From assembly GCF_044457565.1 (NCBI RefSeq), contig NZ_JBITGZ010000011.1, forward strand, positions 124,001 to 188,000: a DNA stretch of 64,000 nt, in the 5' to 3' direction. The notes below the pieces were generated by a model that did no database searches, was not told where the DNA came from, and worked only from the letters and a program-made list of their open reading frames with translations. Made by a program: the position numbers and the translations under genes. This DNA comes from Kitasatospora sp044457565 (lineage in GTDB: Bacteria > Actinomycetota > Actinomycetes > Streptomycetales > Streptomycetaceae). Positions 16,359 to 24,955 of the stretch are shown here, piece after piece (the stretch's first letter is position 1; every line of letters begins with the position of its first letter).

Positions 16359-17675
16359 ATGAGTCATCCCGGGGCACAGCAGAAGTCCGGGCAGGGGGAG
16401 CAGCCGGTGGCGGGGCAATGGCCGCCGACGGGGGAGCGGCCGGGGGTGGGAGAGCCGGTGGCCGGGGAGCCGCCGGGGGCGGAGGAGAAGCGGGTCACCT
16501 GGGCGGAGCTCTACTTCGACCTGGTGTTCGTGTTCGCGATCACGCAGGTCTCGGGGCTGCTGCACCACCACCACGACTGGGCGGGGACGGCCCGCGCGCT
16601 GGTGGTCTTCGTCCCGCTGTACTGGTGCTGGGTCGGTACGACCGTGCAGGCCAACATCCGGGACGTGGACAACCCCCGCGACCGCCTCGGCATCTTCGCC
16701 GTGGGCCTGGCCGGGCTGTTCATGGCGCTGGCCGTGCCCGGCGCGTACGGCCGCCGGGGGCTGCTCTTCGGGGCCGGGTACTGGGCGGCCCGCCTGGTGC
16801 TGCTGGGGCTGCTGATCCGGCTGCGGGGAGTGTGGCGGGGGCCGTACGGGGTCGGGGCACTGGTCAGCGGGCCGCTGATGCTGGCGGGCGGACTGGTGGA
16901 CGGCAACCTCCGGCTCGGGTTGTGGGCGCTCGCGGCGCTCTGCGACCTCTCCGCCCCGGTGGTCTTCCGGCGGCGGCTGGCCGCGGTGAGCTACCACCCG
17001 GCTCACATGCCCGAACGGTTCGGGCTGTTCCTGCTGGTCGCGCTCGGCGAGTCGATCGTCGGGATCGGTGCCACCGCCGCCCAGGCCCGCCTGGACGCGG
17101 CCGAACTCACCTCCGTCGCGGCCGCGTTCACCATCTCCTGCGGCCTCTGGTGGCAGTACTTCGTTTACGCGGCCGACGCCATGCGGCACGCGGTGACCGT
17201 TGCCGACTCGCGCCGCGACGTGATCCGGCGGGTCTTCCAGTACGGGCACCTGGCGCTGGTCGGCGCCGTGATCGCGGTCGCCGTCGGCCTCGGCGAGACG
17301 GCCGCCGACCCCTGGCAGCACCTGGGCGCCGGGTCGGCGGCGCTGTTGTACGGGGGCTGCGGGCTGTACCTGCTCACCTTCGGCTACACCCGCTGGATGA
17401 TGTTCCGGGCGGTCGCCACCACCCGGATCGTGGCGGCGGTGCTGGTGCTGGCCCTGCTGCCGCTGGTGGTGCGGATGCCGGCGATCGGCGCGTTGGTGCT
17501 GCTCGCCGCGGTGCTGGTGGCACTCAACGTGGTCGAGCAGGTGCGGGTACGGCGGGCCGCGGCCGGGCAGCCGGAGGGCCCGGGGGGTCCGGAGGGGCCT
17601 GGGCGGCCGGGGGAGCCCGCGGCGGGTGCGGGCGCCGGGGAGGAGCTGCCCGGTACGGGGTCCGTTCCGGCCTGA
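16359..17675 (+). CDS. LtrA family multi-pass membrane protein (copy 1)
   Basis: A 438-residue low-temperature-requirement-A family protein with about ten to twelve transmembrane segments. The family signature at residues 46-60 (VTWAELYFDLVFVFAI) and the central MPERFGLFLLVALGESIVG are both present. It has a Gly/Pro-rich N-terminus of about 40 residues and a Gly/Pro-rich tail, neither of which belongs to the core. The biochemical function of LtrA proteins is unknown. A second, diverged member is at 45797-47035. Start ATG 16359; the ung gene follows after 125 bases. Confidence 0.9.
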   Translation: MSHPGAQQKSGQGEQPVAGQWPPTGERPGVGEPVAGEPPGAEEKRVTWAELYFDLVFVFAITQVSGLLHHHHDWAGTARALVVFVPLYWCWVGTTVQANIRDVDNPRDRLGIFAVGLAGLFMALAVPGAYGRRGLLFGAGYWAARLVLLGLLIRLRGVWRGPYGVGALVSGPLMLAGGLVDGNLRLGLWALAALCDLSAPVVFRRRLAAVSYHPAHMPERFGLFLLVALGESIVGIGATAAQARLDAAELTSVAAAFTISCGLWWQYFVYAADAMRHAVTVADSRRDVIRRVFQYGHLALVGAVIAVAVGLGETAADPWQHLGAGSAALLYGGCGLYLLTFGYTRWMMFRAVATTRIVAAVLVLALLPLVVRMPAIGALVLLAAVLVALNVVEQVRVRRAAAGQPEGPGGPEGPGRPGEPAAGAGAGEELPGTGSVPA

Positions 17676-17800
17676 GACCCGGATTGTCAGTCGCCCTGTG
17701 TAGCGTTCGGGGTGGAAAGAGGGCGTACCGGGCACTGGACGGTACGGCCGAGGTCGGGGCGGCGCGGCAGTGGGCCGGCGCCTGGTGGGAGGTAGAAGTC

Positions 17801-18514
17801 GTGACGGACACTGTCGAGGCCGGCGTGGGCGCGGGGTTCGAACTGCCGGAGTCCTGGCAGGAGGTGCTCGCCGACGAGGTCGGCAAGCCCTACTTCGCGG
17901 AGCTGGCGGCCTTCGTGGCGGCCGAGCGGGCGGCGCACCAGGTCTTCCCGCCGAGCGGGCAGGAGTTCTCCGCGCTGGAGGCGACGCCGTACGAGAAGGT
18001 CCGCGTGCTCGTCCTCGGGCAGGACCCGTACCACGACGACGGCCAGGCGCACGGCATGAGCTTCTCCGTCCTGCCGGGCACCAGGACGCCCCCCTCGCTG
18101 CGCAACATCTTCAAGGAGCTGGACGCCGATCTCGGCATCCCGGCCCCCGACAACGGCTACCTGATGCACTGGGCGGAGCAGGGCGTGCTGCTGCTCAACG
18201 CGGTGCTGACGGTCCGTGCGCACGAGCCCAACTCGCACAAGGCCAAGGGCTGGGAGAAGTTCACCGACGCGGTGATCAAGGCGGTCAGCGCCCGTGACGA
18301 GCCGGTCGTCTTCGTGCTCTGGGGCAACTACGCCAAGAAGAAGCTGCCGCTGATCGACACCACCAGGCACATCGTGGTGCAGGGCGCGCACCCGTCCCCG
18401 CTGTCGGCCAAGCTGTTCTTCGGCAGCCGCCCCTTCTCCCAGATCAACGAGGCGCTGGAGGGCTTCGGCGCCGAGTCCATCGACTGGCGGGTGCCGGACC
18501 TCAAGGCGAACTGA
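17801..18514 (+). CDS. ung: Uracil-DNA glycosylase
   Basis: A 237-residue family 1 uracil-DNA glycosylase, which removes uracil from DNA to start base-excision repair. The water-activating loop is VLGQDPYHDD (Asp75 as base), the uracil-binding Phe lies in GMSFSV, LLLNAVLTVRAHEPNSH follows, and the minor-groove loop is GAHPSPLSA. Length and motifs are those of the enterobacterial enzyme. Start GTG 17801 follows a GGGAGGT ribosome site by 7 bases. The enzyme should be functional. Its closeness to the glycan genes is probably incidental. Confidence 0.97.
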   Translation: MTDTVEAGVGAGFELPESWQEVLADEVGKPYFAELAAFVAAERAAHQVFPPSGQEFSALEATPYEKVRVLVLGQDPYHDDGQAHGMSFSVLPGTRTPPSLRNIFKELDADLGIPAPDNGYLMHWAEQGVLLLNAVLTVRAHEPNSHKAKGWEKFTDAVIKAVSARDEPVVFVLWGNYAKKKLPLIDTTRHIVVQGAHPSPLSAKLFFGSRPFSQINEALEGFGAESIDWRVPDLKAN

Positions 18515-18682
18515 CGCACGGGGAACACAGCAGCGACGGCCACCGGCGCAAGGGGCGGCCGGTATGAAGCCGGCGGGCGCGAAGGCGAGCTGACCAGCAC
18601 CGGCGTGGCGGCGGCTCGTGCGGCCGCCCGCCCGGACGTGCGAAGCTGGAGCCGGACGTGAGGCCGGCGAAGGGGGGCGTTC

Positions 18683-19738
18683 GTGCGCCGGACGTGGCGA
18701 AGGACTCTGCTTCGGCTGGGCGCGGTGGCGATGGCGCTGACGGCGGGCGCTGTCGGCTGCTCGGGTGCGCCCGCGCCCGAGCAGCCTCCTGCCACCGCGC
18801 CCGCGGCGTCCGGCGCGCCGCCGCCCACCGCCGGCAGCACCTCGCTGGCCCCGGCCCCGGAGCAGCCGTCCGGCCAGACGTTCTTCGTCCCCGCGACACC
18901 GGCCGGCGCGCAACTGGCCGAGCTACGGGCCAAGGGCCGGACGGCGGAGGCCGACACCCTCGCCCGGATCGCCGGGCAGCCGGCGGCACGCTGGCTCGGG
19001 GAGCAGGACACCGGCGGCACCGCCGAGGAGCTCAGCCGGCAGGCCGCCGCCGTCGGGCGGACCGCGGTGCTGGTGGCGTACGCCATCCCGCATCGCGACT
19101 GCGGCCAGTTCTCCGCCGGCGGGGTCGCCGACGCGGCCGCGTACCGGGCCTGGATCACCGCGATCGGCGCGGGTCTGGCCGACCGCGGCGCCTGGGTGGT
19201 GCTGGAGCCGGACGCCGTCGCGCACAGCCTGGAGGGCTGTGGTCTGGGTGCCGCGGACGTCGCCGAGCGGTATGCGCTGCTCGCCTTCGCGGTGAAGGAA
19301 CTGAAGAAGCACCAGCGGGTGCGGGTGTACCTGGACGCCGGCAACGCCGGCTGGGTGCAGGACCGTCAGGCGCTGGTCGGCGCCCTGCGCAGCTCCGGGA
19401 TAGGTGAGGCGGACGGCTTCGCCGTGAACGTCGCCAACTTCTACACCACCGACCGGAGTGCCGCGTACGGCAGTGAGCTGTCGGCGGCGCTCGGCGGCAA
19501 GCACTTCGTCATCGACACCAGCCGCAACGGCAACGGCCCGCTGGGCGGCGAGGCCTGGTGCAACCCACCCGGGCGCCGGCTCGGTGAGCGGCCGACCCAG
19601 GAGACGGGCCGGCCGTGGGTGGACGCCTACCTGTGGGTCAAGAACCCGGGCGAGTCGGACGGCGACTGCGGCCGGGGTGAGCCCCGGCCGGGCGAGTTCT
19701 GGCTCCCGTACGCCCTGGGTCTGGCCTCCGACGGATAG
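18683..19738 (+). CDS. cslZ: GH6 family glycoside hydrolase, lipoprotein (CslZ-like endoglucanase)
   Basis: A 351-residue beta-1,4-glucan hydrolase of family GH6. The signal sequence ends in a lipobox with Cys26 (AGAVGC), followed by a Pro/Ala linker to about residue 65, so the enzyme is tethered to the outer face of the membrane. Family motifs are IPHRDCGQFSAGG (catalytic base region Asp), VVLEPDAVAH (acid Asp), YLDAGNAGW, HFVIDTSRNGNG and WCNPPGRRLG. It faces glxA and cslA tail-to-tail with only 15 bases between. The same trio is known in Streptomyces coelicolor and lividans, where the GH6 gene (cslZ) belongs to the cellulose-like glycan locus. The symbol is given on that context. Confidence 0.93.
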   Translation: MRRTWRRTLLRLGAVAMALTAGAVGCSGAPAPEQPPATAPAASGAPPPTAGSTSLAPAPEQPSGQTFFVPATPAGAQLAELRAKGRTAEADTLARIAGQPAARWLGEQDTGGTAEELSRQAAAVGRTAVLVAYAIPHRDCGQFSAGGVADAAAYRAWITAIGAGLADRGAWVVLEPDAVAHSLEGCGLGAADVAERYALLAFAVKELKKHQRVRVYLDAGNAGWVQDRQALVGALRSSGIGEADGFAVNVANFYTTDRSAAYGSELSAALGGKHFVIDTSRNGNGPLGGEAWCNPPGRRLGERPTQETGRPWVDAYLWVKNPGESDGDCGRGEPRPGEFWLPYALGLASDG

Positions 19739-19753
19739 CGCGGTGGCCGGGGC

Positions 19754-21685
19754 TCACTCCGTCACCTGCACCCAGCTGGCGACGGACGGGGTTCCCGCGG
19801 TGTCGGTGACGAAGAGCATGTACCAGCCCGGCGGCAGCAGGTCGTGGTTGGCGGGCAGGGTGAGCGAGAGCGTGCCCGCGCCGCGCCCGGCGATGTCCAG
19901 CGCCACCGAGCGCTGCTCGACGTCCGTGGCGTGGGTGACCGAACTGGGCCGGATCAGCTTGGCGGTGGCGATCCGCTCCGGGGCCGGGGTGGCGGCCGAG
20001 ATGGTGCTGCCGAGCTTGGCGGCGGCCGGGGCGCCGGTCAGCTCCGGGCGGTCGCCGTGGAAGAGGTACGGCGGGGTGTAGATCTCGATCCGCTGCTCGA
20101 AGTCGGCCGGCCGGGTGTCCGCGCGGTCGGCGAAGAGCGGGTTGGAGCCGAGCACGACCACCCGTCCGTCCGGGAGCAGCAGGGCCTCGGAGTGGTAGTC
20201 CCGGCCGACGGCGGGTGCGGCGGCGGTGGTGAAGGCGTTGGTGTCCGGGTGGTAGACCTGGGCCTTCAGCAGATCGCTGCTGTGCTTGCCCCGGTAGTCG
20301 GCGGAGCCGCCGGTGGTGAACACGGTGTCGTCCGGCAGGATCACGCTGTTCAGGTAGCGGGTGCCGCCGGCCGGCAGGTCCGGGCCCGGGGTGAAGGCGG
20401 GGTCGGGCGCGGAGAGGTCGGCGATGTCCGTCCGGGCGGTGGAGCGGGGCGACTCCCCGACGCCGCCACCGCCGAGGACCATCACCTTCTGCGTCTGCGC
20501 GGGCGGCAGCAGCACCGAGGACGAGGTCTCGGTCAGGTCGGGATCGCGAAGGCCTTCGACGGGCCGGAAGCTGTTGGCCGCGAGGTCCCAGAGGCCCGGC
20601 CGGCGGCCCTGGTCGGCCGGGCCGTAACCGGCGTTGGAGCCGGAGTAGAACAGTTTGCCGGAGGCCGTCAGGAAGAGTGAGGGGTAGGTGGGGAAGTACT
20701 GGTCGGGGGCTTTCGACCAGGTCCTGGCCACCGGGTCGTAGATCTCGTTGTCCTGGCCGCCGAGGATGCGGCCGGTGTCGTCCAGGCCTGAGACGGTGAT
20801 CACCCGGCCGTCCCCGAGACCGGTGAGCGTCGGGTACCAGCGGGCGTACGCCATGTCGCCGACCCGCTCGTACTGCTCGGTGTCCGGGTTGAACTCGAAG
20901 GCCGACCGGATGCCCTGGAAGTCCTGCTTCTCCAGCGTCATCCGCTCCGCCATGCCGTAGAGGTTGCGGGCGTCGGCGCCGCTCAGGCCCTTGATGGCGT
21001 ACTGGGTGCTGCTCCCGTTGACGTACGCGGCTCCGGGCTCGCCGGCCTCGACGAAGACCTGCTGCTCGGCGGCGGTGACCTTGGTGGCGGCGCCGCTGCC
21101 GCTCTTGACGGCGGCGGGCACCGTGACCTCGGCGGTGGAGCGGTACTCGCGGCCGTCCGGAGCGGTGAACACCGTCCCCCTGGGCAGGGTGCGGCCGGTG
21201 TCCGGGTTCTCGTTGCGTACCCGCATGGCGCCCGCGGCCTTCCTGACCGCGCCGTCCAGGGCCTCGTAGCGCAGCGTGCCGCCGGCCACCAGCAGGCGGC
21301 CGTCGGGCAGCGCGGTGTGTCCGCCGCAGAACATGTCGGCGGGGGTGGGGATCAGCCGGTAGGTGTTGCGGGCCGGATCCCAGAGCAGGCTCTTGAAGCT
21401 GCCCGCGTCGAAGCTGCGCTGGTCGTTGCCGGATCCGGCGATGATCAGGATCTTGCCGGTGCGCAGCAGCGTCGCGTGGACGGCGTTGATCCGGAACTCG
21501 GCCGGCAGCTCGACGGTCTGCCAGTGGCCGTACTCGGCCTTGTAGGCGGGCCGGTTGATCACGTACCGGTGGTACTGGCTGCCGGCGAAGCCCAGCACGG
21601 CGGGTGCGTTCATTCCGGCGACGGTGAGGACGACGGTGCTGCCCAGGGCGAAGCGCCTGGTGCGGCCGGCGTTGCGGATCTTCAC
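19754..21685 (-). CDS. glxA: GlxA radical-copper oxidase (galactose oxidase fold)
   Basis: A 643-residue mononuclear copper oxidase needed, in the known streptomycete system, to make the tip glycan together with CslA. An N-terminal helix with an Arg pair (TRRFALGSTVV) anchors or exports it. A kelch beta-propeller and a C-terminal DUF1929 domain follow. The cofactor residues are visible: Cys120 in MFCGGHT and Tyr284 in ARWYPT for the thioether link, Tyr497 and His498 in RDYHSEA, and His585 in SSVTHATD. Start GTG 21685 aligns with the known protein N-terminus and has AGGGGG upstream. It lies 146 bases downstream of cslA on the same strand, separated by a 9-base tandem repeat. Confidence 0.95.
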   Translation of the reverse strand: MKIRNAGRTRRFALGSTVVLTVAGMNAPAVLGFAGSQYHRYVINRPAYKAEYGHWQTVELPAEFRINAVHATLLRTGKILIIAGSGNDQRSFDAGSFKSLLWDPARNTYRLIPTPADMFCGGHTALPDGRLLVAGGTLRYEALDGAVRKAAGAMRVRNENPDTGRTLPRGTVFTAPDGREYRSTAEVTVPAAVKSGSGAATKVTAAEQQVFVEAGEPGAAYVNGSSTQYAIKGLSGADARNLYGMAERMTLEKQDFQGIRSAFEFNPDTEQYERVGDMAYARWYPTLTGLGDGRVITVSGLDDTGRILGGQDNEIYDPVARTWSKAPDQYFPTYPSLFLTASGKLFYSGSNAGYGPADQGRRPGLWDLAANSFRPVEGLRDPDLTETSSSVLLPPAQTQKVMVLGGGGVGESPRSTARTDIADLSAPDPAFTPGPDLPAGGTRYLNSVILPDDTVFTTGGSADYRGKHSSDLLKAQVYHPDTNAFTTAAAPAVGRDYHSEALLLPDGRVVVLGSNPLFADRADTRPADFEQRIEIYTPPYLFHGDRPELTGAPAAAKLGSTISAATPAPERIATAKLIRPSSVTHATDVEQRSVALDIAGRGAGTLSLTLPANHDLLPPGWYMLFVTDTAGTPSVASWVQVTE

Positions 21686-21736
21686 GATGGTGCCCCCTGT
21701 ACTGCGCTCCGGTACCGCTCTCGTGTACTGATCTCC

Positions 21737-21799
21737 GGTGTTCTCGGTGTTCTCAGTGTTCTCGGTGCTCACGGTGTTCACGGGCTGCTCGGGCTGCTC
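21737..21799. repeat. Tandem 9-bp repeats between cslA and glxA
   Basis: Five units GGTGTTCTC, GGTGTTCTC, AGTGTTCTC, GGTGCTCAC, GGTGTTCAC run from 21737 to 21781. Two units GGGCTGCTC follow from 21782 to 21799. The array lies in the 146-base gap, and on the minus strand the frame of glxA stays open through it. Repeat number could vary between strains. Confidence 0.8.
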
Positions 21800-21831
21800 G
21801 GGCGACCGCGCGGGCGGTGCCGTCGGTGCGG

Positions 21832-23637
21832 TCAGCTCGTGCCGCTGCCGCTGCCGCTGCCGCTGCCGCTGCCGGTTGCGGGGCGGCGGTTGCGGTAGCC
21901 GTCCGCGCCGCACACGCAGAGCGGCAGCAGGCTGAAGAAGAGCGCGATGCAGGCCCAGACCCGCATCGCGACATGGTCGTGGCCGGTGAAGAAGGAGGCC
22001 GTCACGGCGCCGCCGAAGACCAGCACCCAGAACAGGTGGATCCGGAAGGTGGCGAGCCGGTCCCGGCTGGCGGAGTCGCCTTTCGGGGTGACCACGAAGC
22101 GGCTCCGGCGGCGCAGCGCCGCCTGTAGCAGCGAGGCGGCGTAGATCGGCCCGCAGAGCGCCGACATCACCATCCCGGCGACGCCGGAGGAGCCGGCGGG
22201 TTCGTGCGGGCTCACGTTGTGCCGGCGGTTCCAGGTGTAGAGCAGGACCTGGAGGGCGGCGGCGTCGCTGTAGAGCATCATCCAGATCTCGGAGGAGACC
22301 TGCACCCCCGATGCTCCGAAGCCGAGGTAGAGCACGCTGGAGAGCCCGCCGAGCAGCCAGGTGAGGGCGGCCATCGGGTAGAAGCAGACCATCAGCGTGT
22401 AATTGAGCAGCCGGCCGGGCGTCAGCCGCCAGGCGGCCCGCCAGTACTGGGTGAGGATGGTCTCGTAGGTGCCTCGGCTCCAGCGCAGTTGCTGGGAGAA
22501 GAAGTCCGTCCACGAGGACGGGCCCTCGCCGACGGCCAGCACGTCCGGGGTGTAGACGGACTTCCAGCGGGCGCCGGTCGCGGGGTTGCGGCGGCGGTGG
22601 AACTCGAGGCCGGTGGCCATGTCCTCGGTGATCGAGTCGCGGAGCCCGCCGATGGACCGCAGTGCGCTGATCCGCACCGCGTTGTTGGTGCCGACGAACA
22701 TCGGCGCGCCGTAGCGGTTGCCGGCCCGCTGGATCAGCGCGTGGAAGAGGAACTGCTGGCTCTCGGAGAACCGGGTGACGGCCGAGCCCGAGCTGCGGTA
22801 GTTGCCGTACACCTGCGGGCCGACGACGAAGGCCACGTCCGGGTCGCGGAAGTAGCCGAGCATCCGCTCGCCGAACTCGGGCAGCGGGACGTGGTCGGTG
22901 TCCACCGAGACCCAGAAGTCGTAGTCGTCGCCGTGTGCCTGGAGCCAGCTGTTGTAGTTGCCGTGCTTGGTCTTGCGCCGGAAGCTGCCGGTGGGCCGGT
23001 TCCAGCGCTCGACGCCGTGCCGGGTGAAGTGGTGCACGCCGAGTTCGGCGCAGAGCGCGCGCATCGCGGGGTCGTCGCCCTCGTCGAGCAGCCAGAGGTC
23101 GTACGGCCCTTCGTGGCGGACGGCGCGGGCGGCGGTGAGCGTCGCGCGGACCATCTCGGGTGGTTCCTTGCCGGGGACGCAGGTGGTGAGGAAGGCCACT
23201 CGGGTGCCGGACTGCGGCGCGACCGGGACGGGGTCGCGGGCGACGAGCGTGGCGTGGGCGTTGGAGACGACGTTGACCAGCCGGAAGACCTCGACGATGG
23301 CGACGATGGCGATCATCACCTTGTCCCCGGCGAGCAGCCAGGGGTGGTGCTCCCCGGGGCGGTCCGGCCAGTGGCCCGGCAGCAGCAGCCAGACCAGCAG
23401 GGTGGCCTCGACCACGGGCGCGGCGGTCAGCAGCAGGGTGGCGCGCAGGCGGTGCGGATCGTGGCGCAGCAGGCTGCGGTACTGCACCCGGTAGGGCGCG
23501 GCGGCCGGCCCCGGCTCCGGCTCCGGCCGGGGCAGCGGACCGGCGAGGTGGCTGAAGCGGGCGTAGTCGTAAGGGGTCAGGGATAGGTCGGGCACGGCCG
23601 GCGCGGCCGATGACAAGGCCTTGGCCACTGCGGTCAC
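21832..23637 (-). CDS. cslA: CslA cellulose-synthase-like glycosyltransferase (GT2)
   Basis: A 601-residue processive beta-glycosyltransferase that polymerises UDP-sugar and passes the chain through the membrane at hyphal tips. Two transmembrane helices (about residues 68-86 and 103-125) precede the GT2 domain with LLDEGDD, the metal-binding VDTDH, TNNAVR, the base in ITEDMA and QQLRWSRG (QxxRW). Several C-terminal helices follow. No PilZ domain is seen, so direct c-di-GMP activation of the BcsA kind is not expected. The protein ends in a Gly-Ser repeat tail encoded by a 6-base tandem repeat. The GTG at 23637 has GGGGGA directly adjacent. A GTG three codons on (23628) is better spaced. Confidence 0.95.
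   Translation of the reverse strand: MTAVAKALSSAAPAVPDLSLTPYDYARFSHLAGPLPRPEPEPGPAAAPYRVQYRSLLRHDPHRLRATLLLTAAPVVEATLLVWLLLPGHWPDRPGEHHPWLLAGDKVMIAIVAIVEVFRLVNVVSNAHATLVARDPVPVAPQSGTRVAFLTTCVPGKEPPEMVRATLTAARAVRHEGPYDLWLLDEGDDPAMRALCAELGVHHFTRHGVERWNRPTGSFRRKTKHGNYNSWLQAHGDDYDFWVSVDTDHVPLPEFGERMLGYFRDPDVAFVVGPQVYGNYRSSGSAVTRFSESQQFLFHALIQRAGNRYGAPMFVGTNNAVRISALRSIGGLRDSITEDMATGLEFHRRRNPATGARWKSVYTPDVLAVGEGPSSWTDFFSQQLRWSRGTYETILTQYWRAAWRLTPGRLLNYTLMVCFYPMAALTWLLGGLSSVLYLGFGASGVQVSSEIWMMLYSDAAALQVLLYTWNRRHNVSPHEPAGSSGVAGMVMSALCGPIYAASLLQAALRRRSRFVVTPKGDSASRDRLATFRIHLFWVLVFGGAVTASFFTGHDHVAMRVWACIALFFSLLPLCVCGADGYRNRRPATGSGSGSGSGSGTS
21840..21874. repeat. 6-bp tandem repeat coding the Gly-Ser tail of CslA
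   Basis: CCGCTG/GCCGCT units are repeated about five times just inside the 3' end of cslA and encode alternating Gly and Ser. It is a simple-sequence tract prone to length change in steps of two residues. Confidence 0.75.
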
Positions 23638-23958
23638 TCCCCCCGGTGGGCCGCGGTCTGCTGTACTCGTTCAACGCGTACGACCGTCCAACTCTCCCCG
23701 GGGGAACACGTGATCGCAACCGATCCTGGATTCGATCAGCTATTCGGCGGGCGGCGCCGAACGGTCTCGGCCATCCGGCGCCGGGTCGGCGTTGATGCTT
23801 CGATCCGGTGTCCGGGACTCGAACGGGTGCTCGTTGCCGGGGGTATGTCCACCGTGCACAGGGGAGCGGGTCCGGGTACGTGCCGCGCGGCCATGTCCCG
23901 GCGCCGGCCCGGCGCCTAGAGTGCGCGGGGAGCAACCGGCCGGCGGGAGGGGCGAGGC
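23638..23958. other. 321-bp divergent spacer, cslA / hydrolase genes
   Basis: No gene is supported here. It must hold the promoter of cslA-glxA (minus) and that of the hydrolase (plus). A 7-base inverted repeat TTCGGCG-5-CGCCGAA lies at 23743-23761, and CACGTG occurs at 23706. Between them are two CGATC motifs. No known operator is recognised. Confidence 0.5.
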
Positions 23959-24858
23959 GTGAACGGGTACAGGTCGCGGCACGAGGAACTGACGGTGCCG
24001 GTTGCGGGCGGCGCGCTGACGGTCCTGCGCTGGCCGGCCGCCGATCCTGCGGCTCCCGTCGTGCTGGCCGTGCACGGCATCACCGCCAACGGCCTGGCCT
24101 GGTCCGAGGTCGCCGGCGCGCTGGCCGGCCGCGTCACCCTGCTGGCACCCGACCTGCGCGGGCGCGGCGCCAGCCGCACGCTCGGCGGCCCGTACGGCCT
24201 GGCCCGGCACGCCGACGACATGGCCGAACTGATCTCCGCCCTCGGGCTCGGGCCGACCGTCCTCGCGGGCCACTCGATGGGCGCCTGGATCGCGGCCCTG
24301 ACGGCGGTGCGCCACCCCGCTCTGGTGCGCCGGCTGCTCCTGGTGGACGGGGCGGTGAGCCTGCCGCTGCCGGCCGGAGTGCCGCCGCAGGACGCGCTGG
24401 CGGCGGTGCTCGGCCCCGCCCTCGCCCGGCTGTCGATGAGCTTCGCCGACCGGGACGCCTACCGGACCTTCTGGCGCAAGCACCCCGCGTTCGGCGGTGC
24501 CTGGTCATCGGCGATCGAGGCGTACATCCAGCGTGACCTGATCGGCGCGGAGCCAGAACTCCGTTCCTCCTGCGTCCTGGAGGCGGTGCGGGCGGACGGC
24601 GCCGAGGTGCTGCTCGACCCGGACGCCGCGGCGGCGGTGCACCGGCTGCCGTGCACCGCCGAGCTGCTCCTCGCGGAGCGCGGGCTGCTGGACGAGGCGC
24701 AGGCGCTCTACGACGAGGAGCGGATCGCGGCGGCGGGGCTGGACCCGGACCGGGTGACCTCGGCGGCGTTCGTCCCGGACACCAACCACTACTCGATCCT
24801 CCGGGGCGGGCGCGGCGCGGACACCGTGGCGCGGCGGCTGCTCGGCGCCGCCGGCTGA
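23959..24858 (+). CDS. Alpha/beta hydrolase
   Basis: A 299-residue alpha/beta-fold hydrolase. The oxyanion block is LAVHGITANGLAW, the nucleophile Ser is in LAGHSMGAW (GxSxG), and the His is probably in DTNHYSILRG near the C-terminus; a helical cap lies between. No signal peptide is present, so it is cytoplasmic. The substrate is not predictable. GTG 23959 follows GGGAGGGG. It is divergent from cslA and converges on the NodB-like gene. Confidence 0.88.
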   Translation: MNGYRSRHEELTVPVAGGALTVLRWPAADPAAPVVLAVHGITANGLAWSEVAGALAGRVTLLAPDLRGRGASRTLGGPYGLARHADDMAELISALGLGPTVLAGHSMGAWIAALTAVRHPALVRRLLLVDGAVSLPLPAGVPPQDALAAVLGPALARLSMSFADRDAYRTFWRKHPAFGGAWSSAIEAYIQRDLIGAEPELRSSCVLEAVRADGAEVLLDPDAAAAVHRLPCTAELLLAERGLLDEAQALYDEERIAAAGLDPDRVTSAAFVPDTNHYSILRGGRGADTVARRLLGAAG

Positions 24859-24955
24859 GCGGGCCCAGCTCAGCGCACCCGGCCCGCCGCGCCGTACCCG
24901 GGCCCAGCTCAGCGCACCCGCGCCACCCCCACCTCGGCGGCTCAGGCCGCCGCGC

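Noticed and set aside
17640..17675. LPGTG motif at the C-terminus of the first LtrA protein
   Set aside because: It is in a Gly/Pro-rich cytoplasmic-type tail and no hydrophobic helix or basic cluster follows, so it is not a sortase signal.
23638..23935. Extension of a minus-strand frame from glxA through cslA into the upstream spacer
   Set aside because: It is the glxA frame staying open by chance across cslA; the conserved GlxA N-terminus begins at 21685.
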